A stretch of 64,000 nt of DNA, taken from positions 3,046,001 through 3,110,000 of the forward strand of contig NZ_CP144683.1 in NCBI RefSeq assembly GCF_036687315.1, written 5' to 3'. Source of the DNA: Sphingopyxis sp. TUF1. GTDB lineage: Bacteria > Pseudomonadota > Alphaproteobacteria > Sphingomonadales > Sphingomonadaceae. Every line of letters begins with the position of its first letter. Position 1 is the first letter of the stretch. A model generated the notes under the pieces. That model saw only the letters and a list, made by a program, of their open reading frames with translations. It searched no databases and had not been told where the DNA came from. Positions 1 to 7,559 of this stretch are shown piece after piece. Position numbers and translations under genes: made by a program.

Positions 1-273
1 CAAAGCCGCAATGTCGCGGCGCCGGGCGCGACGGGCAGCGGCACGCCCGCGCGCTTTGCCGTGTGCGTCGGGGTCGATGCCAAGGTCGCGGCGCCGCTGA
101 TCGCCGCGCGCGGGATCGACCTGATGCGCAGCCCCGCGACGCCGATCGGCCTCGGGTGCCGCCGCTGCACGCGCACGGGATGCGTGCAACGGTCGATGCC
201 GCCGCTGGGAAGACCACTGCGGTTCAGGGATGGCGAGCGCGGGGCGAGCGCGTTCGATTTTGCGGGGGACTGA
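1..273 (+). CDS. ScfR-type (XRE/DUF2083) transcriptional regulator, C-terminal fragment
   Basis: The open frame enters from outside the window and ends at a TGA at 271-273, giving the last 90 residues. The tail has the cysteine cluster CRRCTRTGC followed by the phrase PPLGRPLRF, which is characteristic of the C-terminal domain of short-chain fatty acyl responsive regulators (ScfR/DUF2083, N-terminal XRE helix-turn-helix). The cysteines suggest a metal or thiol site. The helix-turn-helix end lies upstream of the window. By family it would control acyl-CoA, propionate or acetate metabolism; that role is inference. It ends 42 bp before the restriction enzyme gene. Confidence 0.72.
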   Translation, partial: QSRNVAAPGATGSGTPARFAVCVGVDAKVAAPLIAARGIDLMRSPATPIGLGCRRCTRTGCVQRSMPPLGRPLRFRDGERGASAFDFAGD

Positions 274-315
274 ATCGCGCTAGCCAGTTTTGCGATAGCC
301 GATTAACACCACGCC

Positions 316-3300
316 ATGGGCGTTGGGGACATCAGCATCGAACGGCTGGAGAAACTGGTCGCGGAGGTAAAGCCTTCGGGCGGTTCGGAAATGTCGAACT
401 ATCAACTGTTCGTCGAGCGGCTGACCGGCGCGCTTGGCCTGCCGCAGCCCGAGTTTGCGCGCGAGGAAACGCGGTTCAACGATTATGTGTTCGAACGCAA
501 TGTGACGTTCCGCCACCCGAACGGCACCAGTTCGACGGGCCGGATCGACTGTTACAAGCGCGGATGCTTTGTGCTGGAAGCGAAACAGTCGGCGAAGCGG
601 CAACAGGCGATCGAGAGCGAGCAGCTGGCGCTGGCGGGGATCGAGACCGCGCAGAAACTGGGTCACGCCAAACGCGGGACCAAAAGCTGGGACAAGGTGA
701 TGATCGCGGCGCGGCGGCAGGCGGAGGATTACGCCCGCGCGCTGCCGGTCGATCATGGATACCCGCCCTTCCTGCTGATCGTCGATGTCGGCAATGTGAT
801 CGAGGTTTACGCCGATTTTTCGGGGCTGGGGAAGAATTACGACCATTTCCCCGACCGGCAGAACTACCGCCTGTCGATGGACGACCTGCTGCTGCCCGAG
901 GTGCAGGAACGGCTGGCGGCGATCTGGACCGCGCCGCAGACGCTGAACCCGACGCTGCGCGCGGCAGAGGTGACGCGCGACATCGCCGAACGGCTGGCAA
1001 AGATCGCCAAACGGCTGGAAAAGAAATATGCGCCGGTCGACATCGCGCAGTTCCTGATGCGGTGCCTGTTCACGATGTTCGCCGAGGATGTCGGGCCGGA
1101 GGATGAGGCGCAGCGCCTGATCCCCAATCGCGGGTTCGAGCGGCTGTTGCACCAGATGATCGACACGCCCGAACATTTCGCGCCCGCGCTGGAAAGCCTG
1201 TGGCGGGTGATGGACAGCGGCGGTTATGCGCCGCACCTGAATGCATCGATCAAGCGGTTCAACGGCGCGCTGTTCAAGGACAGCCGCGCGCTGAAGCTCG
1301 ACCAGGACGACATATTGGAGCTGCACAATGCCGCCAGGCGGCGCTGGGGCGATGTCGAACCGGCGATTTTCGGCACGTTGCTGGAAAGCGCGCTCGACCC
1401 CACCGAGCGGTCGCAGCTGGGCGCGCATTATACGCCGCGCCCCTATGTCGAGCGGCTGGTGATCCCGACGATCATGGAGCCGCTGCGCGCCGATTGGGAA
1501 GAGGTCAAGGCGGCGGTCGAGGATCTGCGGCAACGCGGCGCGCATGACGCGGCGTTGCAGGCGGTGCGCGATTTCCACCACCGGCTCTGTACCCTACGCG
1601 TACTGGACCCGGCGTGCGGCACGGGCAATTTCCTGTATGTCAGCCTGGAACTGATGAAGCGGCTGGAGGGCGAGGTGCTCGACGCGCTCGACGCGCTGGG
1701 CGAAAGCGAATCGAAGCTGTTGCTGGACGGCGAAACGGTCAGCCCGCGGCAGTTTTTCGGGCTGGAGCTGAACCCGCGCGCGGTGCCGATCGCCGATCTG
1801 GTGCTGTGGATCGGTTTTCTGAAATGGCAGCTGAAGACGGTCGATGTGAAGGACATCCCCGAGCCGATCCTGAACGCCTATGGCACGATCCGGCATCAGG
1901 ATGCGCTGATCGCCTATGACGCCAGGGAACTGGCGCGCGACGGACAAGGGAACCTCATCACCATCTGGGACGGGGTGACCAGGAAATTGCACCCGATCAC
2001 CGGCGAGGAAGTGCCCGACGAGACGGCGCGCAAGGAAACCTATCATTATGTGAAACCGCGCCGGGCGGCGTGGCCCGAGGCGGAGTTTATCGTCGGCAAT
2101 CCGCCCTTTATCGGCGGCAAGGACATGCGCGCCGAACTGGGCGACGGTTATGCCGAGGCGTGCTGGAAGGTGCGGCCCGATGTGCCCGGCGGCGCCGATT
2201 TCGTGATGCATTTCTGGGACGAGGCGGCGCGGCGGCTGACCGCCAAGCCCGCGAAGAAGGGCGCGGTCAACCCGCTGCGCCGCTTTGGCTTCATCACCAC
2301 CAATTCGATCACCCAGACGTTCAGCCGCCGCGTGGTCGAGTGGTGGATGAATGCCAAAGACCCGCTGAGCCTGATCTATGCCGTGCCCGACCATCCCTGG
2401 ATGAAATCGGCGGACAAGGCGGCGGTGCGGATCGCGATGACAGTCGCACAGGTGGGCAATCATGAGGGGGTGCTGGCCGAGGTGGTCGGCGAGGCGGCGC
2501 TGAACACGGATGCGCCGAAGGTGGAGCTGGATAAATCCGAAGGGAAGATAACTTCGCACCTACGTATCGGTGCTGATCTGTCAAAGTCACTGCCTTTGCT
2601 GGCGAATGAGCTTGTAGCAAGCCCGGGCGTGAAGCTTCACGGTGCAGGCTTTATCGTAACCCCCAAAGAGGCCGCTGGTCTTGGGCTTGGCAGCGTTCCG
2701 GGCTTGGAAGCCTACATACTTCACTATCGGCACGGACGCGATCTAGCCCAGCGACCGCGCGGCGTGATGGTGATCGACCTATTTGGGTTGACAGCAGAGC
2801 AGGTCAGGGATCGCTTTCCGGCTGTCTATCAGCGCGTCGTTGATCGCGTGAAACCGGAGCGGGACCAGAACAATCGAGCAGTTCGCCGTAACAACTGGTG
2901 GTTGTTTGGAGAAACGGCTCCACTCTTCCGCGAATATACAGCAGGAATTGGTCGTTATCTCGCAACTGGTGAAACCGCCAAACATCGCTTTTTTCAGTTC
3001 CTGGATGCCGCAACGCGTGCCGACAATATGCTCTTAGCGATCGGCTCAGACGCAGCCGATCATCTTGCGATCCTTTCCTCGCGCCTGCATGTTCACTGGG
3101 CTCTCACAACGGGAGGAACGCTGGAAGATCGCCCTCGCTATAATAAGACGAAGTGCTTCGATCCTTTCCCATTCCCCCTGAACCCATCTCGCCGTCTGAC
3201 CGAACTCGGCGAACGGCTCGACGCCTTTCGCAAGGAGCGGCTGGCGGCGCATGACTTTCTGACGATGACGGGGCTGTACAATGCGCTGGAGCGGGTGCGC

Positions 3301-3903
3301 GAGCTGGACGCGGGGATCGGCGATCCGCTGACCGATGCCGAGCGCGACACCTATGACGCCGGGCAGATCGCGATCCTGAAGGAACTGCACGACGAAATCG
3401 ACCGCGAAGTCTTTGCCGCCTATGGCTGGAGCGACCTGGGCCTAGCGCTGGTCGGCAAGCCCGGCGGGACGACGCCCAGCACGCACAAGAGCGCGGAGCA
3501 GGAGGCGGCGGAAGAGGAATTGCTCGTCCGGCTGGTCGCGCTCAATCAGGAACGCGCGGGCGAAGAGAAGGCGGGGGTGGTCCACTGGCTGCGCCCCGAT
3601 TTCCAGAAGCCGCGGCTGGCCGCCAAGGTGAAGGGCGCGGTGCAGGTCGAGGCCGATCTGGGCGAGGTCGTGCGCGTCGAGGCGGTCAAATGGCCGAGCG
3701 ACGGGCTGGACCAGATCCGCTCGGTCCGCGACCTGCTGGCACGCGCCGAATCGCCGATCGCCGCGCCCGTGCTGGCGGCGGCGTTCGGCGGGCGGACGAC
3801 GCCGAAACGGCGCGAACGCGTCGAGCAGGTGCTGGAAACGCTGGTCGCGACCGGCGCCGCGCGGCGCGACGAGGCGACGCGCGGCTATTACCTGCCCAAA
3901 TGA
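316..3903 (+). CDS. MmeI-like (Type IIG/IIL) bifunctional restriction-methylation enzyme
   Basis: A 1195-residue single-chain enzyme expected to both cut and methylate DNA. The N-terminus has a PD-(D/E)XK nuclease site with D78, E88 and K90, the same D-x9-E-x-K spacing as MmeI. The gamma-class amino-methyltransferase core shows DPACGTGNF (from D431, AdoMet binding) and NPPF (N595-F598, catalytic, N6-adenine type). A helical spacer and target-recognition domain follow, then a roughly 110-residue winged-helix-like tail. MmeI itself is about 920 residues, so this is a long version. The recognition part, about 2530-3180, is visibly poorer in G+C than the rest. No partner specificity or helicase genes are adjacent, so it appears to be a stand-alone defence enzyme. 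An alternative start is the ATG at 391. Confidence 0.87.
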   Translation: MGVGDISIERLEKLVAEVKPSGGSEMSNYQLFVERLTGALGLPQPEFAREETRFNDYVFERNVTFRHPNGTSSTGRIDCYKRGCFVLEAKQSAKRQQAIESEQLALAGIETAQKLGHAKRGTKSWDKVMIAARRQAEDYARALPVDHGYPPFLLIVDVGNVIEVYADFSGLGKNYDHFPDRQNYRLSMDDLLLPEVQERLAAIWTAPQTLNPTLRAAEVTRDIAERLAKIAKRLEKKYAPVDIAQFLMRCLFTMFAEDVGPEDEAQRLIPNRGFERLLHQMIDTPEHFAPALESLWRVMDSGGYAPHLNASIKRFNGALFKDSRALKLDQDDILELHNAARRRWGDVEPAIFGTLLESALDPTERSQLGAHYTPRPYVERLVIPTIMEPLRADWEEVKAAVEDLRQRGAHDAALQAVRDFHHRLCTLRVLDPACGTGNFLYVSLELMKRLEGEVLDALDALGESESKLLLDGETVSPRQFFGLELNPRAVPIADLVLWIGFLKWQLKTVDVKDIPEPILNAYGTIRHQDALIAYDARELARDGQGNLITIWDGVTRKLHPITGEEVPDETARKETYHYVKPRRAAWPEAEFIVGNPPFIGGKDMRAELGDGYAEACWKVRPDVPGGADFVMHFWDEAARRLTAKPAKKGAVNPLRRFGFITTNSITQTFSRRVVEWWMNAKDPLSLIYAVPDHPWMKSADKAAVRIAMTVAQVGNHEGVLAEVVGEAALNTDAPKVELDKSEGKITSHLRIGADLSKSLPLLANELVASPGVKLHGAGFIVTPKEAAGLGLGSVPGLEAYILHYRHGRDLAQRPRGVMVIDLFGLTAEQVRDRFPAVYQRVVDRVKPERDQNNRAVRRNNWWLFGETAPLFREYTAGIGRYLATGETAKHRFFQFLDAATRADNMLLAIGSDAADHLAILSSRLHVHWALTTGGTLEDRPRYNKTKCFDPFPFPLNPSRRLTELGERLDAFRKERLAAHDFLTMTGLYNALERVRELDAGIGDPLTDAERDTYDAGQIAILKELHDEIDREVFAAYGWSDLGLALVGKPGGTTPSTHKSAEQEAAEEELLVRLVALNQERAGEEKAGVVHWLRPDFQKPRLAAKVKGAVQVEADLGEVVRVEAVKWPSDGLDQIRSVRDLLARAESPIAAPVLAAAFGGRTTPKRRERVEQVLETLVATGAARRDEATRGYYLPK

Positions 3904-3918
3904 TCGGGGGGTCCATGG

Positions 3919-3947
3919 GTGTCTCGACTTCGCTCGACACGAACGGA
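3919..3947. repeat. REP-like palindrome, family E (single arm)
   Basis: GTGTCTCGACTTCGCTCGAC, an imperfect palindrome built on TCGA-CTTCGC-TCGA, lies just after the restriction enzyme stop. The same core recurs as paired arms at 26109-26182 and 60884-60957. It may act as a transcription end or RNA-stability element; this is inference. Confidence 0.7.
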
Positions 3948-4162
3948 ATGGAGGCGTTGCCGATTGAGCGCACGCCGCGCTAAACGACGGGCGAGCCCAG
4001 CAGTGCCGGTGATGTGCGCCATGGGTCCTGACCCTAGACGTTAGAGCGGCCGTTTCGGGCGCCTTGCCGGGAAGGCGATGGTTACCCCGCCGCTTAATAT
4101 GACACGCCCCCTGCCGTATCTTGACCATGCGCGTCCTTAACGGGGCGCGGTGGGACCGAAAT

Positions 4163-5614
4163 ATGCTTGTTCGAATCAGACCGGAGGACGCCGAGATCGG
4201 CATGTTCATCCACGCCTTTGACGGTTCGTGGTTCGATCATCCATTCTGGCGGCGGCATTTCCGCGTCGAAACCGCGGAGCAGCTGCGCCGGATCCGGCTG
4301 GCCGACATCGACGCGCTGGTGATCGATGTCGACCGCAGCCTGGTGCCCGTCGGCGAAGCGGCGGTGGGGACCGCAGAACGCGGGGCGCCGCCGCCCGGGC
4401 GCGAAAAGGCCGAGGCAAACTCGGCAACATTGCGTGAGCCTTTGCGCAAACCCGCGTACCCCGGCGAAAGCCGGGGCCCAGAGCGTGACGGCGCGACGCC
4501 TGCTTCTGGCCGCCCTGGACCCCGGCCTTCGCCGGGGTACTGCGCTCGCTTGTTCGAAGGCGACAAGGGCCGATCGCGCGCCGCCGTGCCGTTCGGCCCG
4601 CCGCAGCCCGAGGCGCGCGACGTGCCGCGCGGTCGCCGCGGTTATGCCGCCGAATGCCGCCGCGCGCGGCGCACGATCGAGCGCACGCGCGAGGGGGTCG
4701 CCGACATGTTCGCCGCGGCGCGGCTGGGCCGCGCGGTCGATACGCGGCGGATGGCGCGGCTGTCGCGCGCGATCGCGGCGTCGATCGCGCGCGATGCCAA
4801 GGCGCTGATCAACCTCGTCCGGCTAAAGGAAAAGGACGAATATACCTATCTCCACTCGGTCGCGGTCTGCGCGCTGATGACCAATTTCGCGCGCCACCTG
4901 GGACTGGAGGAGGATGAAGTCGACGATCTGGGGATCGCGGGGCTGCTCCACGATGTCGGCAAGGTCGCGGTCGCCGATGCGGTGCTGAACAAGCCGGGGC
5001 GGCTGTCGCAGGCGGAGATGCGGTCGGTGCGCTCGCACCCGGTTGCGGGGCACGCGTTGCTTGCCGCGTCGCCCGGCGTGCCCGACGCGGCGCTGGACCT
5101 GTGCCTGCGGCACCATGAGAAGGTCGACGGGTCGGGCTATCCGGGGCGGCTGGCGGGCGAGGCGCTGTCGCTCGCGGCGCGGATGGGGGCGATCTGCGAC
5201 GTGTATGACGCGGTGACGTCGAACCGGCCGTACAAGGAGGCGTGGAGCCCGTGCGAGGCGCTGACCGCGATGCAGGGGTGGGCAGGGCATTTCGACCCGG
5301 TGCTGCTCGACCGCTTTGCCGACAGCCTGGGCATTTTCCCGGTGGGGACATTGGTGCGGCTGTCGACGGGCGAGCTGGGGCTGGTCGCGGGCAGCGCGGG
5401 CGAGGGGGGCGAGGATGTCGTCGTGCGCGCCTTTTTCGATTGCGCGACATTGTCGGAGATCGCGCCGGTTGACCACGTGATCGCGCCGTCGGCCGAGCAT
5501 CCGCGCATCGTGGGGCGCGACAGTCCGACCTTCTGGCGCTTTCCCGACTGGGAGGCGATGCGGATGCGGGTTTTGACCGAGCCGGCGGTGGGGGATGCAC
5601 CCGCCGCCGCCTGA
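4163..5614 (+). CDS. HD-GYP cyclic-di-GMP phosphodiesterase with DUF3391 N-terminus
   Basis: Predicted to hydrolyse the second messenger c-di-GMP. From the chosen ATG it is 483 residues: a DUF3391-like N-terminal domain (1-80), a proline- and arginine-rich linker, the HD pair H263-D264 in HDVGK, and G325-Y326-P327 in HHEKVDGSGYPG, so both metal and GYP signatures are intact. The start was set at MLVRIRPEDAEIG because that is where the domain begins; the frame stays open upstream to ATG 4127. Residues about 99-127 are encoded by an inserted palindromic repeat (4456-4540). The gene ends 11 bp from the convergent PepSY gene. Confidence 0.88.
   Translation: MLVRIRPEDAEIGMFIHAFDGSWFDHPFWRRHFRVETAEQLRRIRLADIDALVIDVDRSLVPVGEAAVGTAERGAPPPGREKAEANSATLREPLRKPAYPGESRGPERDGATPASGRPGPRPSPGYCARLFEGDKGRSRAAVPFGPPQPEARDVPRGRRGYAAECRRARRTIERTREGVADMFAAARLGRAVDTRRMARLSRAIAASIARDAKALINLVRLKEKDEYTYLHSVAVCALMTNFARHLGLEEDEVDDLGIAGLLHDVGKVAVADAVLNKPGRLSQAEMRSVRSHPVAGHALLAASPGVPDAALDLCLRHHEKVDGSGYPGRLAGEALSLAARMGAICDVYDAVTSNRPYKEAWSPCEALTAMQGWAGHFDPVLLDRFADSLGIFPVGTLVRLSTGELGLVAGSAGEGGEDVVVRAFFDCATLSEIAPVDHVIAPSAEHPRIVGRDSPTFWRFPDWEAMRMRVLTEPAVGDAPAAA
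4456..4540. repeat. Palindromic repeat (family A variant) inside the HD-GYP reading frame
   Basis: GTACCCCGGCGAAAGCCGGG at the left edge is matched by its inverted counterpart CCCGGCCTTCGCCGGGGTAC at the right edge. It is translated in frame as a proline/glycine/arginine-rich linker. A related element is intergenic at 27495-27572. Confidence 0.85.
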
Positions 5615-5625
5615 AACGTCGAAGG

Positions 5626-6981
5626 TCAGGCCGCCGCGGCTTGGGCCATCGCGACAAGGGTCGTGGCGATCAGCGCTGCGGCGAGCAGGCGCTGGAGCAG
5701 CGCTTTCGGGCGCGGACGGGGGCGCATGATCGCGAGCAGCGGGATCGCGATCGTCAGCGTCCAGAAGATTGCGATGAGCGGCGCACCATTGCCGACGAGG
5801 ATGCGCGCGAGGAAGGTGAGCGTCAGCGCCAGCGGGACGCCCCAGATGACGCCGTCCCAGCCCGCGCGGAGCCGTGGTTCATGGAGGCCGCGCCGCTGGC
5901 GCTTGCCGAGCCAGATCGACGTGCCCGTGGCGACGACGATGGTGAGCGCGAGGCCGAAGATAATATAGGCGAGCTTGACCGGCAGGCCGCCGTAATTGCC
6001 GAAATGAAGATTATAGGTCGAGGCGGCGAGTTGCTGCCCCATATGCCCGTCGGACAGGCCGACCTTGCCATGATAGCTGCCGTCTGCGCCGAACTCATAG
6101 GTTTCGCCGTAGATCAGGCGGCGCGGATGTTCGGCGATCAGCTGGATATGCTGGCCGCGCGTCTGCGGATCGTGGAGGATGATATAGGTCGGGCGGACGT
6201 CGGGACGATTCTTTGCCAGCCAGGCGAGCGGCGCGGCGACATTGGCGAGCGGGGCGGGGGCGGCGTCGGGCGCGGCTTCTTCGCCGAAGATCGGCGCATA
6301 GGCGGCCTCGACGTCATTTTTGTAAAAAGCCGCGGCGAGGCCATAGGCGCCGACGACGCCGAGGCCGATCATCGCGCCGGTGAGCGCAATCGCGAGCGAG
6401 AAGGGCAGGGTCCAGACGCTCAGCCGATTGTGCCAGTCGGCGAGTCCGACGCCGTGATTGTCGCGCGCGCGGAGGCGGAAGGCATCGCGGAAGATGCGCG
6501 GGTGCGCGACGACGCCCGACAGCGCCAGCGCGACGATCATCACCCCGAAGATGCCGACGATCGTCATTCCGACGAGGCCGGGGATGTTGAGCGCATAATG
6601 GGCGCCGAGCAGAAAATCGGCCCAGGCGACCTCCTCGCGGCCCCAGATGCGGCCATCGGGTTCGATATGGAACGCCTGATGGTCGGTGGTGATCGTCGTG
6701 CGCGGCAGGCCTTCGACGGGCATGTGGACATAGAGGTGCGTCGTGCCGGGCTTGTCCTTTTCGGTGGCGAGGACGGCGGCGACGGCGCGCTGGACGGCAT
6801 CGGGGGCGATCGCCGCCATTTCGGGGGCGCCGGGCTGCTCGATCCGCTGCCATTCCTGATAGAAAACGACGACGGTGCCGGTGAGGCAGATGAGGTAGAG
6901 CAGCGCCGAGGCGAGCAGGCCGATCGCGGCGTGGCCCGACAGCGCGCGCTGCACCGCGTCCTTGGAAATGGCAAGCGTCAC
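5626..6981 (-). CDS. PepSY-associated transmembrane protein of the siderophore operon
   Basis: A 451-residue inner-membrane protein of the PepSY_TM (PiuB-like) family, which is linked to siderophore-iron uptake and possibly to reductive iron release. There is an N-terminal hydrophobic segment (LLASALLYLICLTGTVVVF), a periplasmic PepSY-like region, and three more hydrophobic segments. The GTG start at 6981 follows a GGAGG ribosome site six bases upstream and overlaps the stop of the preceding gene (GTGA). The frame is open further upstream but that part reads as out-of-frame translation of the neighbour. It is the last gene of a three-gene operon led by the TonB receptor. Confidence 0.85.
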   Translation of the reverse strand: MTLAISKDAVQRALSGHAAIGLLASALLYLICLTGTVVVFYQEWQRIEQPGAPEMAAIAPDAVQRAVAAVLATEKDKPGTTHLYVHMPVEGLPRTTITTDHQAFHIEPDGRIWGREEVAWADFLLGAHYALNIPGLVGMTIVGIFGVMIVALALSGVVAHPRIFRDAFRLRARDNHGVGLADWHNRLSVWTLPFSLAIALTGAMIGLGVVGAYGLAAAFYKNDVEAAYAPIFGEEAAPDAAPAPLANVAAPLAWLAKNRPDVRPTYIILHDPQTRGQHIQLIAEHPRRLIYGETYEFGADGSYHGKVGLSDGHMGQQLAASTYNLHFGNYGGLPVKLAYIIFGLALTIVVATGTSIWLGKRQRRGLHEPRLRAGWDGVIWGVPLALTLTFLARILVGNGAPLIAIFWTLTIAIPLLAIMRPRPRPKALLQRLLAAALIATTLVAMAQAAAA

Positions 6982-7559
6982 AGAGCGCCTCCGATGAAGA
7001 TCAGGCCGAGGCCGGCGGCGGCGGGGATGGCGAGCAGCATATATTGCGAACGGCGGCGCGGCAGCATGAGCAGCGCGAAGGCGAGGATGCCCCAGAGGAG
7101 CGGGAGCAGCAGCAGCGTCATCGCATTGCCGTCGGCGTCGCTCCACCCTGCGAGGCCCGCGAGCGCGCGCGCGCCAAGTGCGGCGAGCAGCGACGCGGCG
7201 AAGGCAAGCGGGACGGTGAGGAGGAAGGTCAGCAGGCGGCGGCCGAGGTGTCGGGGCTCGCCCGCTTCGGGGAGCATATGCGCCTTGCGGTCCGACGCGC
7301 GCGCCTTGCTGGCGGGGGCGGTCCAGCCGGCGTGCGCAAGCAGCAAAGCGGCGGCGGTCATGGCGAAAAGCGAGGCGACCGCGAGCCCCCACGCGCCGTC
7401 GCCGGCGAGCGCGAGCGCTGCGCCCGCGAGCATCAGCGCCCAGCCGATGCCGTTCTGCATCGCCGAGCGGCGCGGCAGGCTCCACGCGCGGCGGAGTTGC
7501 AGCACCGCGGCGACCGTTGCCGCGGCGCCGATCCACACGAGGGGCGCGGTCGCGCTCAC
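6978..7559 (-). CDS. Small integral membrane protein of the siderophore operon (DUF3649/DUF3325-like)
   Basis: A 193-residue hydrophobic protein with about six predicted membrane segments in two halves joined by a charged loop (KARASDRKAHMLPEAGEPRH). Its place between a TonB siderophore receptor and a PepSY protein, and its two-half layout, match the small DUF3325/DUF3649 membrane proteins found in such operons; the exact family is not certain from reading alone. The start is the GTG at 7559, overlapping the receptor stop by four bases (GTGA), and the stop overlaps the next GTG in the same way. Function probably inner-membrane handling of ferric-siderophore. Confidence 0.7.
   Translation of the reverse strand: MSATAPLVWIGAAATVAAVLQLRRAWSLPRRSAMQNGIGWALMLAGAALALAGDGAWGLAVASLFAMTAAALLLAHAGWTAPASKARASDRKAHMLPEAGEPRHLGRRLLTFLLTVPLAFAASLLAALGARALAGLAGWSDADGNAMTLLLLPLLWGILAFALLMLPRRRSQYMLLAIPAAAGLGLIFIGGAL

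Noticed and set aside
280..1581. Long minus-strand open frame opposite the restriction enzyme gene
   Set aside because: It is rich in Arg, Gln and His as expected from antisense reading of GC-rich codons, shows no family motif, and lies wholly within a well-supported gene.
316..3903. Possible DISARM or BREX methylase
   Set aside because: No helicase, DUF1998 or phosphatase partner genes are adjacent on the visible side, and the protein carries its own D-x9-E-x-K nuclease site, so a stand-alone MmeI-like enzyme fits better.
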